Of a DNA stretch of 64,000 nucleotides, positions 53,609 to 61,703 are shown piece by piece. Each line of letters starts with the position of its first letter. Position 1 is the first letter of the stretch. Location: positions 6,200,001-6,264,000 of the forward strand of contig NZ_CP150302.1 of NCBI RefSeq assembly GCF_038051945.1, read 5' to 3'. Below the pieces are notes generated by a model. That model saw only the letters and a program-made list of their open reading frames with translations, did not search any database and was not told where the DNA came from. The DNA is from Paenibacillus sp. FSL H3-0469. Lineage in GTDB: Bacteria > Bacillota > Bacilli > Paenibacillales > Paenibacillaceae. Position numbers and translations under genes: made by a program.

Positions 53609-54325
53609 TTAAGGCTGCTCCGCATATCTCCACCAGGCAAAGGTTCCGGCGATTCCGATGATCCCGGTATAGGCAAGTATGATGATACTGCTCAGCTGCA
53701 GCGAACCGGTGCTTAGAAATACCGACGGGATCGTCCATGGGAAGTAGGGTGCAAATCCGAAGGAGCTGAGCACATTGGACAGAATGACGATGATCAGGAT
53801 GAGCCCCAGGGGAGCCAGGTAGCCCTTGGTCACATTAGCCAACAGAATGCTTGGTGTGGTCACCAAAATGAACAACAGCGAGGTAATCAGGAACTTAAGG
53901 AACAAGCTCCAAATGAAAGCGGCGGACCCGCCTGCAACGCCCAGGATGGCTCCTACGGCAAGACCAATGGCAAACATATAGATGGACAGCAGCACGCACC
54001 ATGCTAAAATGACCAGAAACTTAGACAATACAATTTTCGCTCTGGAAATGGGCTTGGCCAGTAAATCTTTGATGGTCCGGTCTGAAAATTCCCGTCCGAA
54101 TACCCATGCGGCCACAAAGGTGTATCCGATCACTCCCAGCGGGGCAAGTGTCTCCAGCAATCCGTTTAAATACACTTCCCAGGTGACACCGCCGGCGTCA
54201 CTGGATAATACATTTCCGACGCCCATCATGATGGGCCCGAAGCCTAAAACCAGGAACATGATCCAGAATACATTCGAGCGGATAATCTTGCGGATCTCAC
54301 AATGCAACACCGATAAAATATTCAT
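53609..54325 (-). CDS. ABC-2 type transporter permease (BcrB-like)
   Basis: A 238-residue membrane protein with six hydrophobic helices. The N-terminal CEIRKIIRSNVFWIMFLVLGFGPIMM and the loop FGREFSDRTIKDLLAKPISRAKIVLSKFLVI are typical of ABC2_membrane permeases of bacitracin and lantibiotic transporters. Its start overlaps the ATPase stop by one base. Works with the ATPase, and the upstream two-component system is the likely controller. Confidence 0.88.
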   Translation of the reverse strand: MNILSVLHCEIRKIIRSNVFWIMFLVLGFGPIMMGVGNVLSSDAGGVTWEVYLNGLLETLAPLGVIGYTFVAAWVFGREFSDRTIKDLLAKPISRAKIVLSKFLVILAWCVLLSIYMFAIGLAVGAILGVAGGSAAFIWSLFLKFLITSLLFILVTTPSILLANVTKGYLAPLGLILIIVILSNVLSSFGFAPYFPWTIPSVFLSTGSLQLSSIIILAYTGIIGIAGTFAWWRYAEQP

Positions 54326-55275
54326 TATACAATCCCCCTGTTAACCCCGATGGTGCGGAGAAAATAGCCTTCCAGATCCTCTGTAACCACCCGGAGTGAC
54401 GTTGGCGGCTGATTGCTTTGCACGAGCAGTTCGGCCAGCCGTTCAGGATGATCTGCGGCATGTTCATTGGTTAGTTTAATGGAGCCGTCCGCCGTATCCA
54501 CGAAGTTATAGCCATGCTCCTCCAGCACCTTCTTTAAGGCGGGCTTGTTCCGGCCGTTCACGACCAGGCTTTTCTCCAAGGACTGCTCCAGCTTGTCCAT
54601 TGCGACTTCTTTCACCAGCTTGCCGCCGTGAATAATACCAATCCGTGTGGACACCTTCGAGAGCTCCTCTAACAGATGGCTGGATATAAAAACAGTGATG
54701 CCGAAATTGTGCGCCAGATTGTATAACATATTCCGTATCTCCGCCACGCCTGCGGGATCAAGGCCGTTGATCGGCTCGTCCAGAATCAGAATCTCCGGGT
54801 TGTGAATCATCGCTTTGGCAAGACCCAGACGCTGCTTGTTCCCAAGTGAGAGATGCTTTGCTTTTTTCTTTTTGTGCGGCGCAAGCCCCAGCTTATAGAT
54901 GACCTGATGTACGGCATCCGGGTCCGGCAAGCCTTGCATACGCCGTGCGATATCAAGATTCTCCGTTACCGTCAGATCCGGATAAAAGGTAGCCTCCTCC
55001 AAATATCCGACGTTGCTCCATAATTTAGAGTTTCCGGCGTCGACCTTCTCACCTAACATATACAGCTTGCCGGAAGTAGGCTTAAGCATTGCCAGGAGCA
55101 TTTTGATCGTCGTTGTCTTCCCGGCGCCGTTCAGTCCCAGGAATCCGTAGATCTCTCCCCGGCTGACCTCCAGCGAAAGATTGTTTAATATGGTATAGTC
55201 GCCAAAGCTTTTGTGCACTCCGTCAATTTGTATAGCGGGCGTGCTGCCGATTCTTTTCTTGGATAAAATACTCAT
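54325..55275 (-). CDS. ABC transporter ATP-binding protein (BcrA-like)
   Basis: A 316-residue ATPase of the drug/lantibiotic exporter group. Walker A is GLNGAGKTT (about residues 44-52), the signature is LSLGNKQRLG, which deviates from LSGGQ as BcrA-type proteins do, and Walker B is ILILDEPINGLDPAG. A C-terminal extension of about 90 residues follows (VDTADGSIKLTNEHAADHPERLAELLVQ). It forms an efflux pair with the next gene, probably for a peptide antibiotic or membrane-active compound. Confidence 0.92.
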   Translation of the reverse strand: MSILSKKRIGSTPAIQIDGVHKSFGDYTILNNLSLEVSRGEIYGFLGLNGAGKTTTIKMLLAMLKPTSGKLYMLGEKVDAGNSKLWSNVGYLEEATFYPDLTVTENLDIARRMQGLPDPDAVHQVIYKLGLAPHKKKKAKHLSLGNKQRLGLAKAMIHNPEILILDEPINGLDPAGVAEIRNMLYNLAHNFGITVFISSHLLEELSKVSTRIGIIHGGKLVKEVAMDKLEQSLEKSLVVNGRNKPALKKVLEEHGYNFVDTADGSIKLTNEHAADHPERLAELLVQSNQPPTSLRVVTEDLEGYFLRTIGVNRGIV

Positions 55276-55396
55276 TCTTCCTCAAACCTCCTGCTTGGTT
55301 CCAGTGATTGTTGTATCCTGCTACAACTTATTGTCACATCCAAACATGAAGCTTTATTAAAAGAAAAATAAACAGATCTGAAGAAAATATAAAAAA

Positions 55397-56440
55397 CTAT
55401 AAAGGCAGGCTGAACCTGATCCCGAGACCGCCATGTTCGGAAGGGAAGGCCATAATTTCGCCTCCATGGTGCTCAATAATCGATTTACAGCTGGCCAGCC
55501 CCAGACCAAGTCCGCCCTTCCGGATCTGCCGCGACGGGTCCACCGTAAAAAATTTGAGGAACAGCGAAGACATGTCCTTATCCGGCACACCAATGCCATT
55601 ATCCTCAATCTGAAAATAAGCATGATGCTCCCGCAGGTAACCGGTCATATACACCTTCAGCTCATTCTTTCCACCATATCGTACGGCATTGCTGAAGAGA
55701 TTGCCGAACACCCGGCGAAGCATCGGTTCATTGACCGTCAGCCAAATGCTGTCCGTGAAGGAATGGCGGCATGTCAGTTCAATATCAAGTCCCGCCAGCT
55801 CATACTCATATTCAAAAGCAATGTCGGCAAATAAATCTCTCGCCTTTACAGGCTTAGCGGTCATGGATTCGAGCTCCGATTTTTCTTTGGTGAAGCTGGA
55901 GAAATCATTGAGGAGTTCAACCATAAAGGCTGACTTCCGCTGAATCAATTCATAAAATTCCTGCTTTTCAGCTTCAGGTAAGTTCTCATGGGTAGCCAGC
56001 AGTTCTGTGAAGCCGTTAATCGAGGTCAGGGGTGTCTTCAAATCGTGGGCGATGGCGGCAAGCATATCGGTCTGTTCTCTGTGGGCGAGCTGAAGCCGGT
56101 GCTCCATCTTATTGAAGTGCTTATATAGCTCTCCGATCTCGTCCTTACGCTTCAAAGCCAGCGGAGGCAGGGGATGGACCACATTGACTTCCTCCAGCCG
56201 GGCATTCAGACGCCGGATAGGCTTCTCAATATAATAATGAATATAGATGATCAGAATGAGAAATATGCAGCCAGCGATGGCGAAGATGGGCAGCAGTAAT
56301 ACTATATATGGTGAGTCCAGCAAGGTGGTACGTATTGGGGAATATACGGCAAAGACAAACTTCAAGTAGAGTCCAATAGAGAACATCAGAATCAGCAGCA
56401 TCAGCAGGAATAACAGGGGAAGCTTGATTTTAAGTTTCAT
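55397..56440 (-). CDS. Sensor histidine kinase of the BcrAB-type module
   Basis: A 347-residue kinase with two TM helices (residues about 8-30 and 45-70), separated by a very short outer loop of about 12 residues (VYSPIRTTLLDS). HAMP, HisKA with IAHDLKTPLTSINGF, and HATPase_c with NLFSNAVRYGG, DNGIGVP and GGLGLGLA follow. The tiny sensor loop suggests it detects a signal in the membrane or through the transporter. It starts one base after the regulator stop, so the two are co-translated. Confidence 0.93.
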   Translation of the reverse strand: MKLKIKLPLLFLLMLLILMFSIGLYLKFVFAVYSPIRTTLLDSPYIVLLLPIFAIAGCIFLILIIYIHYYIEKPIRRLNARLEEVNVVHPLPPLALKRKDEIGELYKHFNKMEHRLQLAHREQTDMLAAIAHDLKTPLTSINGFTELLATHENLPEAEKQEFYELIQRKSAFMVELLNDFSSFTKEKSELESMTAKPVKARDLFADIAFEYEYELAGLDIELTCRHSFTDSIWLTVNEPMLRRVFGNLFSNAVRYGGKNELKVYMTGYLREHHAYFQIEDNGIGVPDKDMSSLFLKFFTVDPSRQIRKGGLGLGLASCKSIIEHHGGEIMAFPSEHGGLGIRFSLPL

Positions 56441-56441
56441 C

Positions 56442-57137
56442 CTATTGCTCTCTTTCCGTGTATTTATAGCCTATGCCCCAAATGGTTTTAATGAAGTGTT
56501 GCTCAGGACCCAGCTTCTTGCGGATATTCTTGATATGAACCGTTACGGTATTGATCTCGCCGTATTCGTCTCCCCAGACGTTCTCATAGATCTGCTCCCG
56601 GCTTAGTACCTGATTCGGGTGACGCATCAGAATAGACAGAATTTGAAATTCCTTCGCGGATAAGTCGAGCTTCCCGCCGTACAGGAAGGCTTCATACGTT
56701 TTATCATTTAAAATGAGCGGAGCATTGGCCTTGTCTTTGGCGGGGCTAAGCTCGCCCCACTCTTTGTGCAGCCTGTCCACTTTGCGGAAATGCGCCTTGA
56801 TCCTGGAAGCCAGCTCCTGAATACTGAACGGCTTGGTCATATAATCATCTGCGCCGATTTCCAGACCGACAATTTTATCAATATCCTGATCCCGCGCACT
56901 TAATAACATAATAGGAACATTATAAGAGGACCGGATCGTCCGGCAGACATCCAGTCCGCTCATATCAGGCATGACGATATCGAGAACAACGAAATCAATA
57001 GGGTGATCCTCCACCGCAGATAAAGCTTCTCCCCCCGAACTGGCCGTAATTACAGCGAATTGCTCATACCTTAGCGTCTTGCTGATAAGCTTTACGATTT
57101 CTTCATCATCGTCTACCACTAATATCGTTTTGGACAT
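56442..57137 (-). CDS. OmpR-family response regulator of the BcrAB-type module
   Basis: A 231-residue regulator. The receiver domain has VVDDDEE, phospho-acceptor Asp53 in VVLDIVMPDMSG, and MTKPFSIQELASRI. The winged helix contains SREQIYENVWGDEYGEINTVTVHIKNIRKKLG. The start at 57137 is preferred because GGGAGG lies six bases upstream; a frame open to 57203 is not conserved. It heads the operon of regulator, kinase, ATPase and permease. Confidence 0.94.
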   Translation of the reverse strand: MSKTILVVDDDEEIVKLISKTLRYEQFAVITASSGGEALSAVEDHPIDFVVLDIVMPDMSGLDVCRTIRSSYNVPIMLLSARDQDIDKIVGLEIGADDYMTKPFSIQELASRIKAHFRKVDRLHKEWGELSPAKDKANAPLILNDKTYEAFLYGGKLDLSAKEFQILSILMRHPNQVLSREQIYENVWGDEYGEINTVTVHIKNIRKKLGPEQHFIKTIWGIGYKYTEREQ

Positions 57138-57257
57138 ATTACTACCTCCCGGGGCACTAAACATTATGAAGTTAATCATAATTGCTTGATGTTGTTGTTG
57201 CAAACCTATGGATTTTTATAGAAAATTTGAATCAATGTGATAAATTTTTTTGATATA

Positions 57258-57287
57258 TTTACATTTATTGGGACATGAGTGTATGAT
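57258..57287 (+). promoter_or_regulatory. Candidate promoter of the carrier-protein biosynthetic operon
   Basis: TTTACA (-35) and TATGAT (-10) are separated by 18 bases and end about 65 bases before the first gene. No Fur-like 19-base palindrome was recognised here. Confidence 0.5.
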
Positions 57288-57352
57288 GCGAATGTATTTA
57301 TTTTACTTTTTATAGAAAAAAATATGAGATTTTCCCTTGGGAGGTGATAGGT

Positions 57353-58324
57353 TTGATCTACGACAATGTGCTGCAATTAATTGGGAACACGCCTATTGTT
57401 AAACTGAATTATCTTCCAGAGCCGAATGGGGCGCAGGTATTCATCAAGCTGGAAGGCCTTAATCCCGGCGGCAGCATGAAGGACCGCACAGCGCTCTACA
57501 TTATCAGCCAAGCGGAGGCAGCGGGACAACTGCAGCCCGGCGGCACGATTGTTGAATCTTCCTCCGGGAATCTGGCGATCGGACTGGCGCTTGTAGCACG
57601 GCAAAAAGGGTACAAGCTGATTTGTGTGGTCGATCCCAAAATCAGCCCGGTCAATCTCAGCATTATCCAGGCTTATGGTGCAGAGACGGTAATGGTTGAT
57701 CAGGCTGATGAGTATGGCAACTATCTTAGAGCCCGCCTGGACAAGGTACAGGATCTCGTCAGGCAACTGGGGGCATTCTGGCCTAATCAGTATAATAACC
57801 CGAGTAATCCTGAGGCACACAGACAAACGACTGCGCCTGAAATCTATGAGGCGTTCGGTAATGGGCTTCAGTGGGTGGTCATACCGGCAGGTACCTGCGG
57901 TCTCATTACCGGGTGCAGCCTGGGGCTGAAAGAACATATCCCGCAGATAAAGATCATGGCCGTTGATGCGGCCGGTTCGGTTACCTTCGGGCAGCCGCCG
58001 GGTGTAAGGCATCAGATTGGCATTGGTTCAGCTATAGTACCGGGCAATGTACGAAGAGAGCTGTATGACGAGATTACGCATGTCTCGGATGCGGAGGCCT
58101 TCTCCACCACCCGCAGGCTGGTTCAGGAAGAAGGGCTGCTGGTCGGCGGCTCCGCAGGTTCAGCGGTATTCGCGGCCCTTAAGCTTGCCCGCCGCCTGCG
58201 TGCCGGGGACAAAGTTCTTGCGATTCTTCCAGATCGCGGAGACCGGTATTACAATACTATTTTTTCGGATGAATGGCTGGAGAAGATTGGGATTGAACGG
58301 GTTACAAGCGCTGTGAAAATATGA
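57353..58324 (+). CDS. SbnA-like PLP-dependent synthase (cysteine synthase family)
   Basis: A 323-residue fold-type II PLP enzyme. MIYDNVLQLIGNTPIVKLN is the family N-terminus, LNPGGSMKDRTAL carries the Schiff-base lysine, VESSSGNLAIGLALVA binds the substrate carboxylate, and LLVGGSAGSAV binds the PLP phosphate. Spacing and the NPSNPEAHRQTTAPEIYEAFGNGLQWVVIPAGTCG segment resemble SbnA, which joins O-phosphoserine and glutamate on the way to 2,3-diaminopropionate in staphyloferrin B, more than housekeeping CysK. The TTG at 57353, six bases after GGGAGGTG, is the likely start. It is the first gene of the operon and probably supplies an unusual amino acid building block (inference). Confidence 0.85.
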   Translation: MIYDNVLQLIGNTPIVKLNYLPEPNGAQVFIKLEGLNPGGSMKDRTALYIISQAEAAGQLQPGGTIVESSSGNLAIGLALVARQKGYKLICVVDPKISPVNLSIIQAYGAETVMVDQADEYGNYLRARLDKVQDLVRQLGAFWPNQYNNPSNPEAHRQTTAPEIYEAFGNGLQWVVIPAGTCGLITGCSLGLKEHIPQIKIMAVDAAGSVTFGQPPGVRHQIGIGSAIVPGNVRRELYDEITHVSDAEAFSTTRRLVQEEGLLVGGSAGSAVFAALKLARRLRAGDKVLAILPDRGDRYYNTIFSDEWLEKIGIERVTSAVKI

Positions 58325-58330
58325 TCGGGG

Positions 58331-59455
58331 GTGCTGAAGATTACTGTATCCACACGTAATGAGGTAATTGACCGTGCCGTCAGACAGACCCGCCGGCAGC
58401 TTGCCAGGCTTGCTTCAATGCCACCTTCCGGTCAGATTAAGCTTCCTTATGTTACGAACAACGGAAGATACATGCTGGAGGATAAGTGGTCTTCCGGCTT
58501 CTTCATTGGACTTCTCTACCGGCTCTATCAGTTGACTGGCGATCCTCTCTATATGGAGGAGGCTGACCGCTGGATCGGCGGGATTGAGCCTTATAAGAAT
58601 CAGGGGGATTATCAGGATATTGGCTTCCTGTTCTATTATTCTTATGCACTCGGGTACGATCTGACCGGTAAGGAAGCCTACAGGGCGATTGCGCTTGAAG
58701 CTGCTGACAGCCTCTTTGATTCCCGTCTCCCGGGCGGTTATCTGGAATGCAATTGGCTGCCCGAGGGGAAGCGCTACGCAGGCGTTGACAGTATGATGAA
58801 CATCCGGTTGTGGCTATGGGCCTACCGGGTAACCGGTGAGGAGCGCTATCGCGCCGCTGCCATAGAATCAGCGCGGATTACAAGTGCTGCGCTGATGAGG
58901 GAAGACGGCTTCACTTACGAATATATGAGAATGGATTCCGTTACGGGAGCCCCGGAGGAGCCCTACAACAAGAACGCTAAGTTCAGCTCAGCCTCGGTAT
59001 GGGCCAGAGGCCACACATGGGCACTCTATGGAGCGGTTCAAATGTATCTGCTTGGCCATGAAGAGGAGTGGAGAACAAAGGTTGAACGGCTCTCTGCATT
59101 CTACTTAGCCCATGTCTGTAGTGACGGTGTTCCGGCCTGGGATCTGATGCTGTCCGATCAGGAGACGGCTATGAGGGATGCTTCCGCTGCTGCGATCTCT
59201 TGCTCTGCCTTCTATCAGTTTGCCGCAGCCCTAAGCCCTAATGATCCCTTGCGCCAGCAATTCCGGCAAGAAGCAGAGAGGGTGCTCGATATTCTGATTT
59301 CTGCGGAGTATGCGCCTACGGGTCCGGAGCATGAAGGATTGCTGGTGCACGCCAGCACTCCGCTGCATGTCGTTCAAGCCGCAGGCGAATCCCAGATCTG
59401 GGGCGATTATTTTCTGCTGGAGGCTCTATATTACTCATTGGAGGTCGGTTCTTAA
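58331..59455 (+). CDS. GH88-family unsaturated glucuronyl hydrolase-like protein
   Basis: A 374-residue (alpha/alpha)6-barrel protein. YQDIGFLFYYSYALGYDLTG contains Asp96 and GVDSMMNIRLWLWAYRVTGEERY contains Asp153, corresponding to the two catalytic aspartates of GH88 enzymes. FSSASVWARGHTWALYGAVQMY and the ending GESQIWGDYFLLEALYY are also diagnostic. There is no signal peptide. GH88 enzymes hydrate the double bond of unsaturated uronides. It is unexpected between an SbnA-like gene (6-base gap) and a CitD-like carrier gene (TAATG overlap), so it may act on the pathway product rather than on polysaccharide. The GTG start lacks good spacing to its G-rich site. Confidence 0.85.
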   Translation: MLKITVSTRNEVIDRAVRQTRRQLARLASMPPSGQIKLPYVTNNGRYMLEDKWSSGFFIGLLYRLYQLTGDPLYMEEADRWIGGIEPYKNQGDYQDIGFLFYYSYALGYDLTGKEAYRAIALEAADSLFDSRLPGGYLECNWLPEGKRYAGVDSMMNIRLWLWAYRVTGEERYRAAAIESARITSAALMREDGFTYEYMRMDSVTGAPEEPYNKNAKFSSASVWARGHTWALYGAVQMYLLGHEEEWRTKVERLSAFYLAHVCSDGVPAWDLMLSDQETAMRDASAAAISCSAFYQFAAALSPNDPLRQQFRQEAERVLDILISAEYAPTGPEHEGLLVHASTPLHVVQAAGESQIWGDYFLLEALYYSLEVGS

Positions 59456-59727
59456 TGAATGTCAGTGCCGGATCGATAGAATCTAGCGATATTAAAATTG
59501 TCATCGAAGAAGGTCATGCTGCAATGCAATGCATGAATATGGTGCCGGAGCTTACGGACCGCCAAGTCTATGAATATGTTGTTCCCATTCTGAAGCAGTA
59601 TGGCTTGGCGGATCTGTCCCCCCAGATCTGGTTCAATGGAGCCAATGATTGGGTGGTCCGCAGCCGCTGTGAAGCCTTGCGAAGTATGCTGAGTGCTGCC
59701 TTAGAGCGGGAGGAGGTAACGGGATGA
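59455..59727 (+). CDS. CitD-like acyl carrier protein (citrate lyase gamma-subunit family)
   Basis: A 90-residue protein. SAGSIESSDIKIVIEE matches the citrate lyase gamma N-terminus aGtlESsD, where the serine (here Ser10) carries the 2'-(5''-phosphoribosyl)-3'-dephospho-CoA prosthetic group. WFNGANDWVVRSRCEALRSML matches the C-terminal D.GAlD.vi.aR.eal segment. GGAGG lies before the ATG, which overlaps the previous stop. The presence of citX and citG homologues in the same operon supports use of the citrate-lyase-type cofactor. With no CitF here, the carrier probably holds a different acyl group. Confidence 0.82.
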   Translation: MNVSAGSIESSDIKIVIEEGHAAMQCMNMVPELTDRQVYEYVVPILKQYGLADLSPQIWFNGANDWVVRSRCEALRSMLSAALEREEVTG

Positions 59728-60452
59728 ATCAGGCTGCTGAACAGCAAGTCTATTTCTATGTTCCGGGATACAAACCGAATTACATAGAGTATGCCATGAC
59801 CTTCTATCCTATGAATATTATTCTTTGTCTGGAAGACGGTACGCCGGAGGATAAGAAGCTTGAAGCAAGATATGTGGTCAAGAATGCCCTTCAGGAATTC
59901 AGTGACTCGGAGCATACCCTCATTGTCCGCGTGAATAGTGTTCATACCTCTCACTGGGAGCAGGATCTGGAAGAGCTAGTGCCAGAGCGCCCTGCCCGAA
60001 TCCGGCTGCCCATGGTCCGGACGGCGGAGGATTTACGGCAAGTGGAACGCAAGGTGCAGGATATTATTCAAAAGCGCAGCTTGAACTATTCTCCAAGCTA
60101 TGAAGTCATGATCGAATGCTGCGAGGCTATTGCCAATCTCGGAGAGATTCATCAGGCCAGCCGGAATATTTATGCTTTTACCTTTGGAGGAACGGATTAT
60201 TTCAATGACTGTGTAGCTAAGGGGCTTGTGGACCCGGCCTGGGAGGTCCGGAAGGCCAAGCAGAAGCTGGGGGAATACTGCCGCAGGCTGGGGCTTCAAT
60301 GCTTTGACACTACTTACATGGCTTATCGTGATCTGGAGGGGTTTCGCGAGGATTGCCTGCTCTCCAGGGAATATGGCTTTACGGGGCGTTCCGTAATCCA
60401 TCCTGACCAGGTTGCCGTCGTCCAAGACATATACGGAATTTCAATAGCGTAG
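59724..60452 (+). CDS. CitE/HpcH-family C-C lyase or aldolase
   Basis: A 242-residue TIM-barrel protein of the HpcH/HpaI/CitE superfamily. CLEDGTPEDKKLEARYVVKNAL, LIVRVNSVHT, VMIECCEAIANLGEIHQASRNIYAFTFGGTDYFNDC and GRSVIHPDQVAVVQD cover the substrate-binding Arg, the metal-binding Glu (in MIEC) and Asp (in GGTDY), and the C-terminal iHP motif. At the usual LPK position the sequence is RIRLPMVRTAEDL, so Met replaces the common lysine. The start overlaps the CitD-like stop by 4 bases. It probably makes or breaks a C-C bond on the carrier-bound thioester, as CitE does with citryl-ACP. Confidence 0.85.
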   Translation: MNQAAEQQVYFYVPGYKPNYIEYAMTFYPMNIILCLEDGTPEDKKLEARYVVKNALQEFSDSEHTLIVRVNSVHTSHWEQDLEELVPERPARIRLPMVRTAEDLRQVERKVQDIIQKRSLNYSPSYEVMIECCEAIANLGEIHQASRNIYAFTFGGTDYFNDCVAKGLVDPAWEVRKAKQKLGEYCRRLGLQCFDTTYMAYRDLEGFREDCLLSREYGFTGRSVIHPDQVAVVQDIYGISIA

Positions 60453-60461
60453 GAGGCTGTT

Positions 60462-61703
60462 ATGTTCACAACATACCGATTGGAATTACCTGATCCTGTG
60501 ACGCTGAATAAGCTGCAAATCCCTGTTTTCACCCATATGTTCCTGCAAAATGTATCCGCCCATAAGGTGCAGGTGGACCCGATTCAGGGGAAACGCATCA
60601 GCGTCACTTATCTATCGTCTTATCCCAGGGAGCAGATTGAGCGGGAGGTTGCTATTTTCCTGGAGCGGTTCACCCCCGAGCATGATGAGGCATCCGCATC
60701 ATCCGCTGAAGTACTGGAGCCTGGGCTGAATGTGGTGGAGCTGCATGAGCCGCCGCTGGAGAAGCTGTGCTCCTGCTGCACGCCGGGCAATCAGCGGAAT
60801 ATCTCGGATGACCTGCTGGAGCAGAGATGGCTGACTTTATTGAAGAATCAGGAGCTGGCGTACCATCGCCCGATCATCCGTCTGCTGGAGTATTTTGACC
60901 AGAGCTATGTGGATTATATCGGCCGGAGGATCGGGGATTGTCAGGAGCGGCAGTATTCGGTCTTGTTGCCTGCTGCCTTCGCCGAGAAGATGAATTATTT
61001 CCATAGTGCCCCGATGCATTTGCTGCTGGCTACCCACCTCAGCCATGACCAGGCCAAAATGATAGCCTTCGCGGAAGATATCTCCGCCAATAACGGCAAG
61101 CTTCCGCAGGACTCCGGCCCTTATCTGGAGACGCCGCCCTATCTTCTGCAATCCGCGCCTTGCTATAAGGTCTATATGGAAATGGAGGACCGTGAGCTTG
61201 AGGACAATACCGCTTTTGTACTCAAAGGCCAATCCTTCCGCAATGAGGGCAAACGTGTATATCTGCTTGAACGGTTATTGAATTTCACCATGCGGGAATT
61301 CGTATTTCTGGGGACGCCCGAATACGTCACCCGGATGCGTGACTTGACATTAGGATGGACCATCGAGTGGATGGAAGCGGCAGGGCTGAAAGGCGAGTGT
61401 GCCTTAGCCAATGATCCATTCTTCCTGCCGGGTAAGGTGAAGCAGAATTTCAAAGTGCCCAAACATGTCAAATACGAGGTTCGTGCGGATATTCCCTATA
61501 AAAACGATACGATTTCGATTGCTTCCTATGACACGCACGGCGATTTTTTTGCAAAGACCTTTAACTTTAGACTGAGGGACAACGCAGAGACATGGTCGGG
61601 CTGCATCGGACTTGGCCTGGAACGGGTAGTATGGAGCTTTCTGCAGCAGTACGGTCTACAGAGTGAGCACTGGCCTGCGGCAATCCCGGAGAGCGTAAAG
61701 TGA
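60462..61703 (+). CDS. Class II aminoacyl-tRNA-synthetase-like amino acid:carrier-protein ligase
   Basis: A 413-residue protein resembling the catalytic core of atypical seryl-tRNA synthetases. Motif 2 is KGQSFRNEGK, motif 3 is CIGLGLERVVW, and NDPFFLPGKVKQNFK is the SerRS-like stretch between them. Zinc ligands proposed from alignment by eye are Cys234 (APCYKVY), Glu262 (FRNEG) and Cys381 (SGCIGLGLER), the Cys-Glu-Cys pattern of amino acid:[carrier protein] ligases. The N-terminal 130 residues look unlike the coiled-coil tRNA-binding arm of SerRS, and an LCSCC cluster lies near residue 106. In this operon the natural acceptor is the CitD-like carrier. The amino acid cannot be told. Confidence 0.8.
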   Translation: MFTTYRLELPDPVTLNKLQIPVFTHMFLQNVSAHKVQVDPIQGKRISVTYLSSYPREQIEREVAIFLERFTPEHDEASASSAEVLEPGLNVVELHEPPLEKLCSCCTPGNQRNISDDLLEQRWLTLLKNQELAYHRPIIRLLEYFDQSYVDYIGRRIGDCQERQYSVLLPAAFAEKMNYFHSAPMHLLLATHLSHDQAKMIAFAEDISANNGKLPQDSGPYLETPPYLLQSAPCYKVYMEMEDRELEDNTAFVLKGQSFRNEGKRVYLLERLLNFTMREFVFLGTPEYVTRMRDLTLGWTIEWMEAAGLKGECALANDPFFLPGKVKQNFKVPKHVKYEVRADIPYKNDTISIASYDTHGDFFAKTFNFRLRDNAETWSGCIGLGLERVVWSFLQQYGLQSEHWPAAIPESVK

